A DNA stretch of 64,000 bases from Clostridia bacterium. Its GTDB lineage: Bacteria; Bacillota; Clostridia; Christensenellales; Aristaeellaceae. Positions 1-7,496 of this stretch are shown in pieces. The first letter of the stretch is position 1. Each line of letters begins with the position of its first letter. Under the pieces are notes generated by a model. It saw only the letters and a program-made list of their open reading frames with translations. It searched no databases and was not told the origin of the DNA. Made by a program: the position numbers and the translations under genes. The stretch spans positions 1 through 64,000 of the forward strand of contig JAFRNK010000024.1 of assembly GCA_017430225.1 (NCBI GenBank), written 5' to 3'.

Positions 1-43
1 CATTGATGATCATGTCTTTCGTGATCCTTGTTTTTGGCGGCAC
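1..43 (-). CDS. TetR-family regulator, N-terminal fragment (runs off window)
   Basis: Only the first 14 codons are present. A GTG at 43-41 lies 8 nt after a strong GGAGGAGGG site and reads M-P-P-K-T-R-I-T-K-D-M-I-I-N, which resembles the opening of TetR/AcrR repressors (short basic leader, then the first helix of the HTH domain). The other possible GTG, at 47-45, gives a peptide with no recognisable similarity. The perfect palindrome and promoter just upstream fit an autorepressed TetR gene. The family call rests on 14 residues plus the operator, so it is tentative. Confidence 0.45.
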   Translation of the reverse strand, partial: MPPKTRITKDMIIN

Positions 44-66
44 GCACGCTTCCCTCCTCCCGTTTT

Positions 67-120
67 ATAACGATCGTTATGTAACGATAATTATTATACA
101 TGTTTTTCTGCATTTGTCAA
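67..120 (-). promoter_or_regulatory. Promoter with operator palindrome for the TetR-like gene
   Basis: On the minus strand TTGACA (120-115) and TATAAT (98-93) are separated by 16 bp. Directly downstream is the perfect 14-bp palindrome ATAACGATCGTTAT (67-80), with a further GTAACGATA half-site at 81-89. The palindrome falls in the expected first 20 transcribed bases, a standard place for a repressor to block transcription. Promoter and palindrome are seen; the regulator that binds is inferred. Confidence 0.65.
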
Positions 121-131
121 TACAAAATGTC

Positions 132-209
132 AAAAAGACACCCGGTTTTTCCGAGTGCCTTAATAAAAAAGTCCGAAGGGAGGCAGCTTCCTTACGAAGT
201 GCCTCCCTT
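132..209 (-). terminator. Tandem intrinsic terminators after rny
   Basis: The first hairpin pairs AAGGGAGGCA (176-185) with TGCCTCCCTT (200-209) and is followed on the minus strand by CGGAC and a run of six T. The second pairs 139-145 with 151-157 and is followed by TCTTTTTG. Two terminators in a row insulate the TetR-like gene from rny read-through. Confidence 0.8.
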
Positions 210-241
210 TGGTGCCGTTGTTCTTTGATTACTCTGTGTGA

Positions 242-1804
242 TTACTTCGCGTAATCCGTGCTCCGGGTCTCGCGGATGACGTTCACGCGGATCTGGCCGG
301 GATACTCCAGCTCTTTTTCGATGCGGCGGGCAACTTCCTTGGCCATGATCTGGGTGCCCTCGTCGGAAACGTCTTCGGGCTTGACCATGATGCGGACTTC
401 GCGGCCGGACTGGATGGCGAAGCACTTTTCGACGCCCTTGAAGGAGTTGGCGATTTCTTCCAGCTTCTCCAGGCGCTTGATGTAGTTCTCCAGCGATTCG
501 CGGCGCGCGCCGGGGCGTGCGGCGGAAATGGCGTCGGCGGCCTGCACCAGCACGGCCTCCACGGTCTGCGGTTCCACATCGTTGTGGTGGGCGAGGATGC
601 AGTGGACGACGGCCGGGCTTTCGTGATACTTGCGGGCGAGCTCGCCGCCGATGGAGACGTGCGTGCCTTCCTGCTCGTGGTCGACAGACTTGCCGATGTC
701 GTGCAGCAGGCCGGCCCGCTTCGCGAGCTGGACGTCCGCGCCGAGTTCGGCGGCCATCATGCCGGCCAGGTGGCTGACTTCGATGGAGTGCTTGAGGACG
801 TTCTGGCCGTAGCTGGTACGGTAGCGCAGACGGCCCAGCAGCTTGACGAGTTCCGGATGGATGCCGTGCTGACCGGTTTCGAAGATGGCCTGGTCGCCGG
901 CTTCGCGGATCTGCTGATCGATCTCTTTTTTGGCCTTCTCGACGCATTCCTCGATGCGCGCGGGATGGATGCGGCCGTCCATGATCAGCTTTTCGATGGC
1001 CAGGCGCGCCGTCTCGCGGCGGACGGGATCGAAGGCGGACACGATCACGGCTTCGGGCGTATCGTCGATGATCAGGTCGACGCCGGTCGCGGTTTCAAGG
1101 GCGCGGATGTTGCGGCCCTCGCGGCCGATGATGCGGCCCTTCATGTCGTCGTTGGGCAGGTTGATGACGGAGACGGTCGTCTCCGCGACGTGGTCGGACG
1201 CGCAGCGCTGGATCGCCAGCGCGATGATGTTGCGGGCTTTCTTTTCGCCCTCTTCCTTGGCTTTGCTTTCGATGTCGCGGACCAGAACCGCGGCGTCGTG
1301 GTAAGCGTCCTTCTGAACGCGGTCGATCACGCACTGGCGTGCCTCGTCCTGCGTCATCGAAGCGATGCGTTCGAGCTCACTGATCTGCTTCTGTTTGAAA
1401 GCTTCGGCCTCGGCTTCGAGTTCCGAAATGCTTTCCTGCTTTTTGATGAGTGCCTTTTCGCGCTGGTCCAGCGCGTCCAGCTTCTTATCAAGCTGCTCTT
1501 CCTTTTTGTCGAGCTGCTCTTCGCGCTGCTGTGCGCGGCGTTCTGAACGCTGGATGTCTGCGCGGCGGGCATTGATTTCCTTATCGAGTTCGGATTTCTG
1601 CTGAAGGACTTCTTCCTTCGCCTTGAGTTTCATTTCCTTGGCTTCTTCATTGGCCTTGCGCTGTGAATCGTCCACGAGCTTCCGGACATATTCTTCGGTC
1701 CGGCCGATCTTGGCTTCAACAGTGTTTTTGTGATAGAAAAAACCTGAGAAAACGCCGATTGCCAGAGCGGCGATGATCAGAATGACTGCTAAAACAATGC
1801 TCAA
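242..1804 (-). CDS. rny: Ribonuclease Y
   Basis: Membrane-anchored endoribonuclease that starts mRNA decay in Firmicutes. The 520 residues show the family order: one N-terminal membrane helix (about 4-24), a long highly charged coiled coil (about 30-190, rich in EEQLDKK-type repeats), a KH RNA-binding domain with the [12 protein letters not shown] loop (about 223-234), and an HD phosphohydrolase domain with LLHDIGK (about 365). Length and domain order match the family. The start is TTG, about 11 nt after GGGAGG. It is followed by tandem terminators and preceded by the terminator of an orphan RNA, so it appears to be its own unit. Confidence 0.97.
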   Translation of the reverse strand: MSIVLAVILIIAALAIGVFSGFFYHKNTVEAKIGRTEEYVRKLVDDSQRKANEEAKEMKLKAKEEVLQQKSELDKEINARRADIQRSERRAQQREEQLDKKEEQLDKKLDALDQREKALIKKQESISELEAEAEAFKQKQISELERIASMTQDEARQCVIDRVQKDAYHDAAVLVRDIESKAKEEGEKKARNIIALAIQRCASDHVAETTVSVINLPNDDMKGRIIGREGRNIRALETATGVDLIIDDTPEAVIVSAFDPVRRETARLAIEKLIMDGRIHPARIEECVEKAKKEIDQQIREAGDQAIFETGQHGIHPELVKLLGRLRYRTSYGQNVLKHSIEVSHLAGMMAAELGADVQLAKRAGLLHDIGKSVDHEQEGTHVSIGGELARKYHESPAVVHCILAHHNDVEPQTVEAVLVQAADAISAARPGARRESLENYIKRLEKLEEIANSFKGVEKCFAIQSGREVRIMVKPEDVSDEGTQIMAKEVARRIEKELEYPGQIRVNVIRETRSTDYAK

Positions 1805-1852
1805 CAGGTTTGCACCTCCCTTTCTGTGGATTTTTTCAAAGTCTTCATACGC

Positions 1853-1882
1853 AAAAAAACGTGCGGCGGGTGTACGGCACGT
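1853..1882 (-). terminator. Terminator of the orphan RNA
   Basis: ACGTGC (1859-1864) pairs with GCACGT (1877-1882), and a run of seven T follows on the minus strand. It lies about 50 nt before the rny start, so it either ends a separate RNA or attenuates transcription into rny. Confidence 0.7.
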
Positions 1883-2156
1883 TCATCCAATATCTTTGTT
1901 TTCCGTGTGCATGCACGGGCGAAGAGACTTGCTGGTTCGTCCGATCCCAATGAAATAACAACAGGAATCGGCGTTATCAGAAGCCTCCCGACGTAAACTC
2001 ACACATACGATAAACGGGGTGTCTGGATGGGTAGACTACTCCCTGAACACTTCATCTATCGCATGAATACTATCATCAATCATGTAAGCATACGCAAAAC
2101 AGGTGTATCAGATAAACGGCGGCATTCATGAAAAAATCATGAAAAACCTGCCGAAC
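1853..2156 (-). ncRNA. Orphan structured RNA upstream of rny, class unknown
   Basis: A strong promoter and an intrinsic terminator bracket about 300 nt with no convincing gene. The minus-strand RNA can form several stems: a GGGAGTAG/TCTACCC hairpin, a CCCCG/CGGGAGG stem, CCGATTCC paired with GGGATCGG around a 15-nt loop, CCGTG/CACGG, and the terminator. A 15-codon reading frame (ATG at 2079 to TAG at 2034) lacks a ribosome site. The GGGAGTAG segment and a later CCAGCAAGTC segment recall the yybP-ykoY manganese riboswitch, but I do not see the usual outer stem or internal loop. It could be a free small RNA or a leader controlling rny. The gap 1805-2232 holds nothing else. Confidence 0.5.
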
Positions 2157-2162
2157 ATTAAT

Positions 2163-2191
2163 ATTTTATATGAGATTCCGGTTTATGTCAA
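2163..2191 (-). promoter_or_regulatory. Strong promoter of the orphan RNA
   Basis: TTGACA (2191-2186) and TAAAAT (2168-2163) are spaced by 17 bp on the minus strand, placing the start near 2156. There is no other promoter of this quality between here and rny. Confidence 0.7.
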
Positions 2192-2232
2192 GCCTGCATG
2201 GGTGATAAAATGCGGATTCTATACCGATAAAA

Positions 2233-2769
2233 CTATTTCACCAGTTTCGGAAACATCTTCCTGACGGTTTTGTCCAACAGTGTGCAGATGGGTAAACTGA
2301 CGATCAGCACGGCGACGTCCGCTACGAAAGCGTACACGTTCTTGGCGATGCGCACAGCCATCGGCTGGGCATAGAGCAGGCATTCAGTCAGGGATTTGAC
2401 CACCAGGATGCCCATGGCGACGGCGGTGACGATCGCGGCGATGTTCAGCCCTGTTTTGAGCAGCGGTTTTTCCATCTTCTTGGTCATGCGGAACGCTGCG
2501 CCGATGATCAGGCCAATGAACACATTGCCCAGCGCCCAGCCTGGCATGCCGCGCAGGCCGTTGATGAGCAGGCAGTAGAGTACGACGCCCAGGGTCCCGG
2601 CCACGGTTCCGGACACCGTTCCGAAAGAATAGCAGTACACCGCCATGACCACATAGCCCAGGCAGAGATAATAATTTTCAAAGACCGGCACCTGCAGGCA
2701 CAGCGACAGCGCGACGAACAGTGCGATGCCGGCGGCCATGACGGTGATCTTCTGAGTGGTTTGATTCAT
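2233..2769 (-). CDS. ECF transporter S component, substrate unknown
   Basis: A 178-residue, very hydrophobic protein with about five to six membrane helices, the size and pattern of substrate-capture (S) subunits of energy-coupling-factor vitamin transporters. Segments such as GYVVMAVYCYSFG and the small-residue-rich GTVAGTLGVVLY fit that fold. No EcfA ATPase or EcfT gene is in the window, so it would use a shared energising module (group II arrangement). The ATG at 2769 follows GGAGGAGATCGT and overlaps the stop of the upstream acetyltransferase by 4 nt (ATGA), so the two are translationally coupled. The ligand cannot be told from sequence. Confidence 0.7.
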   Translation of the reverse strand: MNQTTQKITVMAAGIALFVALSLCLQVPVFENYYLCLGYVVMAVYCYSFGTVSGTVAGTLGVVLYCLLINGLRGMPGWALGNVFIGLIIGAAFRMTKKMEKPLLKTGLNIAAIVTAVAMGILVVKSLTECLLYAQPMAVRIAKNVYAFVADVAVLIVSLPICTLLDKTVRKMFPKLVK

Positions 2770-3296
2770 ACGATCTCCTCCTTGGTCGATGGGGCGGTCC
2801 ACAAGGTTCTGACGATTTCACGCTCCCGTCCCTGATACTGGCCCGGACCCCGGTATGTTTGCCGGAAGCCGCACTTTTCGAGCACCCGGACGGACGCACG
2901 GTTATCAGCCAGGCAGATTCCGATGATCTCCGACAGCCCATGCGTTTTCGATATGGCCGGCAGGAAAGCCCGAAGCGCTTCCGAAGCGTAGCCCCGCTTT
3001 GTATACCGTTTCGCGATATGATAGCCGATCTCCCAGCCGTCCTCGATGGCGACGAGCTGGACATAGCCGATGTTTTCGCCGGTTTCTTTCAGAAGCACCG
3101 CGTATACGAACGGGCCGTCCTCGGTGTCATAGCACTCAATCAGGTCACTGACGACTTCCCGGGCTGTTTCCAGGGTCTCAAACACCTCGTCAGGCACGAA
3201 GCGCCTCACGTCCTCGTCCAGCGAGTTCAGGTGCACCGCTTCTGCCATGTCGTGGGTCAGGTCTGTGATAATCAGGCGTTCGGTTTCAATGCGCAT
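2766..3296 (-). CDS. GNAT N-acetyltransferase, RimJ/RimL type
   Basis: A 176-residue acetyl-CoA-dependent N-acyltransferase. The N-terminus MRIETERLIITDLT is the first beta strand of the RimJ/RimL subgroup. The acetyl-CoA binding stretch is KRYTKRGYASEALRAFL (about 91-107) and the C-terminal NRASVRVLEKCGF motif is also intact. The ATG at 3296 has GGAGAGGAG upstream and overlaps the stop of the NUDIX gene by 11 nt. The acceptor substrate is unknown. It lies in a tight run of NUDIX, GNAT and ECF S-component. Confidence 0.88.
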   Translation of the reverse strand: MRIETERLIITDLTHDMAEAVHLNSLDEDVRRFVPDEVFETLETAREVVSDLIECYDTEDGPFVYAVLLKETGENIGYVQLVAIEDGWEIGYHIAKRYTKRGYASEALRAFLPAISKTHGLSEIIGICLADNRASVRVLEKCGFRQTYRGPGQYQGREREIVRTLWTAPSTKEEIV

Positions 3297-3783
3297 ACTC
3301 AATCTCCTCTCCATCCAGCGCGGCTTGCTCCAGAGCTCCGCCGGAAAGGTAGGTCAGCTTCAGCGAAAAGCAATCCTGGCGCTGGTTCAGCAGCGGCAGG
3401 AACACGCGATCGCCTTCCCAGAGTGAGAGGCTTTCCACTTCGGCGATGGGCACCCAGTGCAGAATGCCTTCCGGCCCGTCCAGACGATCCGCGGGGACGT
3501 CTCCGTCGGTCCGGGCGGTATACAGGAAGGTCAGCTCGTTGCCCCAGTCCGGCAGGATGAAGGTGATCAGCCCGCGCAGTTTCAGGTCCGTCACTTCCAA
3601 TCCGGTTTCTTCCCGGATTTCGCGCAGCACGCATTCCTCCGGGGCTTCGTTCTCCTCCAGGTGCCCGCCGATGCCGATCCACTTGCCTGCGTTCTCGTCC
3701 TGCGCCTTTTTGATACGGTGCAGCATCAGCCAGCACCCGTCCTTCTCGATATAGCACAGCGTCGTCAGACGCATGTTATTCAT
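3286..3783 (-). CDS. NUDIX hydrolase, MutT-like
   Basis: A 165-residue pyrophosphohydrolase. The complete NUDIX box (G-x5-E-x7-R-E-x2-E-E-x-G) runs from Gly40 to Gly61 and holds the metal-binding glutamates. The opening RLTTLCYIEKDGCWLMLHR is like that of 8-oxo-dGTP diphosphatases of Firmicutes, so nucleotide-pool cleaning is likely, though other nucleoside diphosphate derivatives are possible. I chose the ATG at 3783 because GGGGAAG precedes it; an upstream GTG at 3801 is possible. First gene of the NUDIX-GNAT-ECF run. Confidence 0.88.
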   Translation of the reverse strand: MNNMRLTTLCYIEKDGCWLMLHRIKKAQDENAGKWIGIGGHLEENEAPEECVLREIREETGLEVTDLKLRGLITFILPDWGNELTFLYTARTDGDVPADRLDGPEGILHWVPIAEVESLSLWEGDRVFLPLLNQRQDCFSLKLTYLSGGALEQAALDGEEIEYAH

Positions 3784-3808
3784 CACTTCCCCGATCACCA
3801 TGAATTTG

Positions 3809-4216
3809 TCAGCCGATCCTTTTCAGAAAAAAGTATTCGGAATAGCCGTCTTCATCGTTGCTGTAATGCCCGACGCATTTGTAGCCAAGCGCTTCGTAAA
3901 AGTCTTTTCCCTGCCAGTTGAAAGTATCAAGCCTGATCGTATTGACACCGAGGACTGCTGCCCGTTTTTCCATCTCACGGATCAGTTTTGTTCCGATGCC
4001 CTTCCTTCTGTATTTTTCATCAACGAATACAGTGGAGACATAAAGAATTTTGAATGCCGTGACGCAGGCGTCCAGACCGGCAATCAGCCTTCCGTCCTCT
4101 TCAACGCCCAGCCGGATACTGCCGTCCATTTTGTAAGAAATATATTTCTCATCAAATGCACTTAACCGGGTTTCGATATCCTCAACCTGTTCTTCATTTA
4201 AGTCGATGACATACAT
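3809..4216 (-). CDS. GNAT family N-acetyltransferase
   Basis: A 135-residue single-domain GNAT protein. The acetyl-CoA pyrophosphate loop is visible in VDEKYRRKGIGTKLIREME (R/Q-x2-G-x-G/A form, about residues 65-83), and DFYEALGYKCVG is the usual C-terminal strand-helix. The ATG at 4216 with AGGAAG upstream is preferred over a start 12 codons earlier. It stands alone between the NUDIX run and the patatin gene. The substrate is unknown. Confidence 0.85.
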   Translation of the reverse strand: MYVIDLNEEQVEDIETRLSAFDEKYISYKMDGSIRLGVEEDGRLIAGLDACVTAFKILYVSTVFVDEKYRRKGIGTKLIREMEKRAAVLGVNTIRLDTFNWQGKDFYEALGYKCVGHYSNDEDGYSEYFFLKRIG

Positions 4217-4292
4217 GGGCTGCTTCCTCGTAAACGTAGATTTATATCTCATTCAAGGCAGAGCGTTGTCTGCCGTTATTAATATTGCCTGA

Positions 4293-5141
4293 TTATTGCT
4301 GCAAAAATTTCTGAATATCCTGGAGGCGCTTCTCCGCTACTGTGCGTCCGACCTGATAAACGCGCTCCAATTCCTCCGGGTCCTTTTCCGTATGCCCGAT
4401 GCCCAGCGCTTCGGGCGGGCGCAGAACCAGGGACTGTCCGGAAGCCTCCCGCGCATCGAGTTCCTCCATCTGCCGGTTGTACATTTCATGCCGGCGGGTC
4501 ATGGCCTCCGCCAGGCGCGGATAGCGCCGGCAGGCCAGCCGTATCAGCACCATCCCGGAGGTGGGCCGTTTCCGATATCCCTTCGGCTGCGTCAGCACGA
4601 TCACATTGCGGTCATAGCCGAGTCCTTCCATATACCGGTAAGGGACCGCGTCCGTGATCCCGCCGTCCAGCAGCAGCCGTCCCTCAAACGCCACCGGCCT
4701 GGAGACCAGAGGCATGGACGCGGATGCCCGAAACCAGGTCATGTCCGCGTCGCTGCCGTCCACACAGTTGCGGAATACACATTCGCCGGTTTCGATATCT
4801 GTCGCGCCAACGTAAAAGCCCATCGGGTTTTCCCGGAACGCCTGCCGGTTGAACACGTCCAACTCGTCCGGCAGCTCCCGATAGCAAAAATCAGCGCCGT
4901 ACAGGTCCCCGGTCAAAATCAGGGACCTCAGGCTGCAGTAACGCGGGTCGGCGCAGTATTGTTTATTGTAGCGGATCGGGCGCCCGATCTGGCGCGACTT
5001 GAAATTGCACCCGAACACCGCGCCGGCGGAGATCCCCGCCGCGGAGTCAAAAGTGATCCCGTGCTCCATCAGCACGTCGATCACCCCGCAGGTGAACATG
5101 CCGCGCATCGCGCCGCCCTCAAGGATCAATGATGTCTTCAT
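4293..5141 (-). CDS. Patatin-like phospholipase (YjjU/RssA type)
   Basis: A predicted cytoplasmic serine lipid acyl hydrolase of 282 residues with no signal peptide. The oxyanion loop GGAMRG is at 9-14, the nucleophile elbow GISAG at 36-40 (Ser38), and the catalytic aspartate in DGG at 159-161, giving the Ser-Asp dyad of the family. The ATG at 5141 has AAGG 8 nt upstream; a GTG two codons earlier sits too close to it. The natural lipid substrate is not known. Confidence 0.88.
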   Translation of the reverse strand: MKTSLILEGGAMRGMFTCGVIDVLMEHGITFDSAAGISAGAVFGCNFKSRQIGRPIRYNKQYCADPRYCSLRSLILTGDLYGADFCYRELPDELDVFNRQAFRENPMGFYVGATDIETGECVFRNCVDGSDADMTWFRASASMPLVSRPVAFEGRLLLDGGITDAVPYRYMEGLGYDRNVIVLTQPKGYRKRPTSGMVLIRLACRRYPRLAEAMTRRHEMYNRQMEELDAREASGQSLVLRPPEALGIGHTEKDPEELERVYQVGRTVAEKRLQDIQKFLQQ

Positions 5142-5170
5142 ACTCACATCCTTGGTCGAAAAGACAGAAT

Positions 5171-5284
5171 GAAGAAAAGTAGGAAGTAGAAAGGAGAAAG
5201 TAGGAAGTGTATTTCTTGCAGCAATGCTGTGCGATGCGCAAGCAGAATAACTTCCTACTTCCTAACTCCTAATTCCTACTTAAT
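5171..5284. repeat. Heptad-arm hairpin element 1
   Basis: The left arm is a run of 7-nt units: AGTAGGA, AGTAGAA, AGGAGAA, AGTAGGA (5178-5205). The right arm is ACTTCCT, ACTTCCT, AACTCCT, AATTCCT (5250-5277), complementary to the left. About 45 nt lie between. It fills most of the gap between the isomerase stop and the patatin start. Five similar elements occur in this window, with different unit sequences but the same design. Confidence 0.75.
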
Positions 5285-5337
5285 GATCACATCAAACCAC
5301 TGAATGATTCAGCAGCCTCCTTGCAATCTTCCTGTAT

Positions 5338-6816
5338 TCAGGCGAACGGGTTCTCCGTCGGATAGGGCAGGTTCTTGGGCTGGTTGTAGGCGATATCCTG
5401 CACGCCCAGGAATTTGAAGGTCTCGAACAGATACTTGCCCACATGGTCGAAGGCCACAGCGCCGTGATGCGGATAGCGCTTCTGGATCAGCACATGGCGA
5501 TAGAAGCGGCCCATTTCCGGGATGCAGAACACGCCGATGCCGCCGAAGGAGCGGGTCGCCACGTCCAGTACCTCGCCTTCGGCGATATAGGAGCGGAGCA
5601 CGCCCTCGCTGTCGCACTGCAGGCGATAGAAGGTGATGGGGCTGGCCGCGATATCGCCCTCGAGGGTGCCGCGGGTGAAGTCCGGCTCACTGCCTGCCGG
5701 CTCCAGCAGACGGTGCTGGATCAGCTGGTACTTGATAGCGCGGTTGGAGCACATCTTGCAGGACGGAGTGTTGCCGCAGTGGAAGCCCATGAAGGTATCC
5801 GTCAGCTTGCAGTCATACTTGCCCTTGATGTCTTCATCATAGATGTACTGGGGTACGCTGTTGTTGATGTCCAGCAGGGTCACCGCATCACCGGAGACGC
5901 AGGCGCCGATGTATTCGCTCAGCGCGCCGTAGATATCAACCTCGCAGGATACCGGGATGCCCCGGCTGGCCAGACGGCTGTTGACATAACAGGGTTCGAA
6001 GCCGAACTGCTCCGGGAAAGCCGGCCAGCACTTGTCGGCAAACGCCACGTACTTCCGGGCGCCTTTGTGTGCTTCAGCCCAGTCGAGCAAGGTCAGTTCG
6101 AACTGAGCCATGCGTTCGAGCATTTCGGGATAGTACTTGCCTTCGCCCATTTCCTTGGCCATATCCGCCGCGACATCAGAGATACGCTTGTCGCCGGCGT
6201 GGGCTTTGTAGGATACCAGCAGGTCCAGCTCGCTGTTCTCCTCGATTTCGACACCGATCTCATACAGGCCCTTGATGGGGGCGTTGCAGGCGAAGAAGTC
6301 CTGCGGGCGCGGGCCGAAGGTGATGATCTTCAGGTTTTTGACACCGATTACAGCGCGGGCAACAGGAACGAAATCACAGATCATTTTCGCGATATCATCA
6401 GCGGTGCCCACCGGATACTCGGGGATATAGCCCTTCAGATGGCGCATGCCCAGGTTGTAGGAGCAGTTGAGCATGCCGCAGTACGCGTCGCCGCGGCCAT
6501 TGATCATATCGCCGTCGCCTTCGGCAGCTGCTACGAACATGCAGGGGCCGTCGAAGTTCTTCGCGATCAGGGTTTCGGGCGTTTCCGGACCGAAGTTGCC
6601 CAGGAAGACCACCAGCGCGTTGCAGCCGGCGTCATTCACATCCTTGACAGCCTTGCACATGTCCAGCTCGTTTTCAACCGTTACGGGGCATTCGTAGAGC
6701 TCGCCCTTGTAGGCAGCCTTGATGGCCGCGCGGCGTTTTTCGCTCAGCGCGATGGGGAAACAGTCACGGGATACAGCGATGATGCCTAATTTGACTTCCG
6801 GGATGTTGGTAAGCAT
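5338..6816 (-). CDS. L-fucose/arabinose isomerase family protein
   Basis: A 492-residue cytoplasmic protein resembling the fucose isomerase family, which interconverts aldoses and ketoses using a metal. It keeps the family's two-part build: an N-terminal Rossmann-like part (GIIAVSRDCFP, FLGNFGPETPE) and a C-terminal part with the Cys-rich segment HCGNTPSCKMC, after about residue 350. It is last in an operon after a xylulokinase-type kinase and a DUF4867 protein, which suggests isomerisation of a pentose or deoxyhexose before phosphorylation. The exact sugar is not determined. ATG at 6816 with GGAGGAG upstream. Confidence 0.8.
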   Translation of the reverse strand: MLTNIPEVKLGIIAVSRDCFPIALSEKRRAAIKAAYKGELYECPVTVENELDMCKAVKDVNDAGCNALVVFLGNFGPETPETLIAKNFDGPCMFVAAAEGDGDMINGRGDAYCGMLNCSYNLGMRHLKGYIPEYPVGTADDIAKMICDFVPVARAVIGVKNLKIITFGPRPQDFFACNAPIKGLYEIGVEIEENSELDLLVSYKAHAGDKRISDVAADMAKEMGEGKYYPEMLERMAQFELTLLDWAEAHKGARKYVAFADKCWPAFPEQFGFEPCYVNSRLASRGIPVSCEVDIYGALSEYIGACVSGDAVTLLDINNSVPQYIYDEDIKGKYDCKLTDTFMGFHCGNTPSCKMCSNRAIKYQLIQHRLLEPAGSEPDFTRGTLEGDIAASPITFYRLQCDSEGVLRSYIAEGEVLDVATRSFGGIGVFCIPEMGRFYRHVLIQKRYPHHGAVAFDHVGKYLFETFKFLGVQDIAYNQPKNLPYPTENPFA

Positions 6817-6830
6817 GATAATCTCCTCCT

Positions 6831-7481
6831 TTATCTCTGAGAGAAAGGTACATCCGCCTGAATATCCAGGTTGATCCCCTTCAATCCAACGTAAGCGCCC
6901 TGCGCGGCTTCACTGCTGTCCGGATGGGCCAGCAGCCATTTGTTGCGTGCCCAGAGCGATTTATCCAGCGTATTCTTGCCGGTGCCGGGGCGGTAATCGG
7001 TATTAGTGCCGGCGGGCAGGCCGACCAGCACGCGGAAGCCCTTCTCGGGGTCGTTGTGGCAGGGAGCGTAGTGCAGGGTCGTGGCATATACCTCGATCAG
7101 CACGCCCTTCGGGCACCAGAAAGCTTTTACTTTCGCGGTGTCCAGCACGTCGTCCACGATGTCGTCCATCTTCGCGAGCAGCAGGATGAAGTCTTCGGTG
7201 CCCATATTGAACTCGCTGTCGCGGTGATACTCCAGGCAGTTGAGCTTCGTGTTGTGCCCGTTGCAGCAGCCGAACTGGAACGGCATGCCGCCGAACAGGT
7301 CGTCGCCGATCTGAGCGGCGTCTTCCGCTTCATGCAGGGCGTCCACCTTCGGGAAGTACACCGTGCCTTCCGGGCAGGGGGTCTTCTCTTCCAGTGCTTT
7401 CAGCAGTCCGGCGACCGGATAGCCTTCCACAACGCGGCCGTATGGCGCGAACGCGGGATCGGTTACGGGAATGATTTTCAT
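6831..7481 (-). CDS. DUF4867 family protein
   Basis: A 216-residue protein of the DUF4867 family, related to ureidoglycolate-lyase-like cupins. The cupin-type region carries NCLEYHRDSEFN and a later YATTLHYAPCHN, with histidines and acidic residues suited to a metal site. Its place between the kinase and isomerase genes (14-nt and 15-nt gaps) argues for a role in the same sugar pathway, perhaps as a mutarotase or accessory isomerase; that is inference. ATG at 7481 with GGAGGAG upstream. Confidence 0.8.
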   Translation of the reverse strand: MKIIPVTDPAFAPYGRVVEGYPVAGLLKALEEKTPCPEGTVYFPKVDALHEAEDAAQIGDDLFGGMPFQFGCCNGHNTKLNCLEYHRDSEFNMGTEDFILLLAKMDDIVDDVLDTAKVKAFWCPKGVLIEVYATTLHYAPCHNDPEKGFRVLVGLPAGTNTDYRPGTGKNTLDKSLWARNKWLLAHPDSSEAAQGAYVGLKGINLDIQADVPFSQR

Positions 7482-7496
7482 GGTGAAATCTCCTCC

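Noticed and set aside
584..1546. Long plus-strand open frame opposite rny (320 codons); similar long frames opposite priA, rsmB/rlmN and the ABC exporter genes
   Set aside because: They lie antisense to well-supported genes, lack family motifs and arise from high GC content.
2034..2079. 15-codon reading frame inside the orphan RNA
   Set aside because: No ribosome binding site and no recognisable leader-peptide feature such as a run of one amino acid.
1853..2156. Naming the orphan RNA as a yybP-ykoY manganese riboswitch or 6S RNA
   Set aside because: Only short segments resemble the riboswitch core; the outer stem is not convincing and the downstream gene is not a metal transporter. I could not match 6S RNA either.
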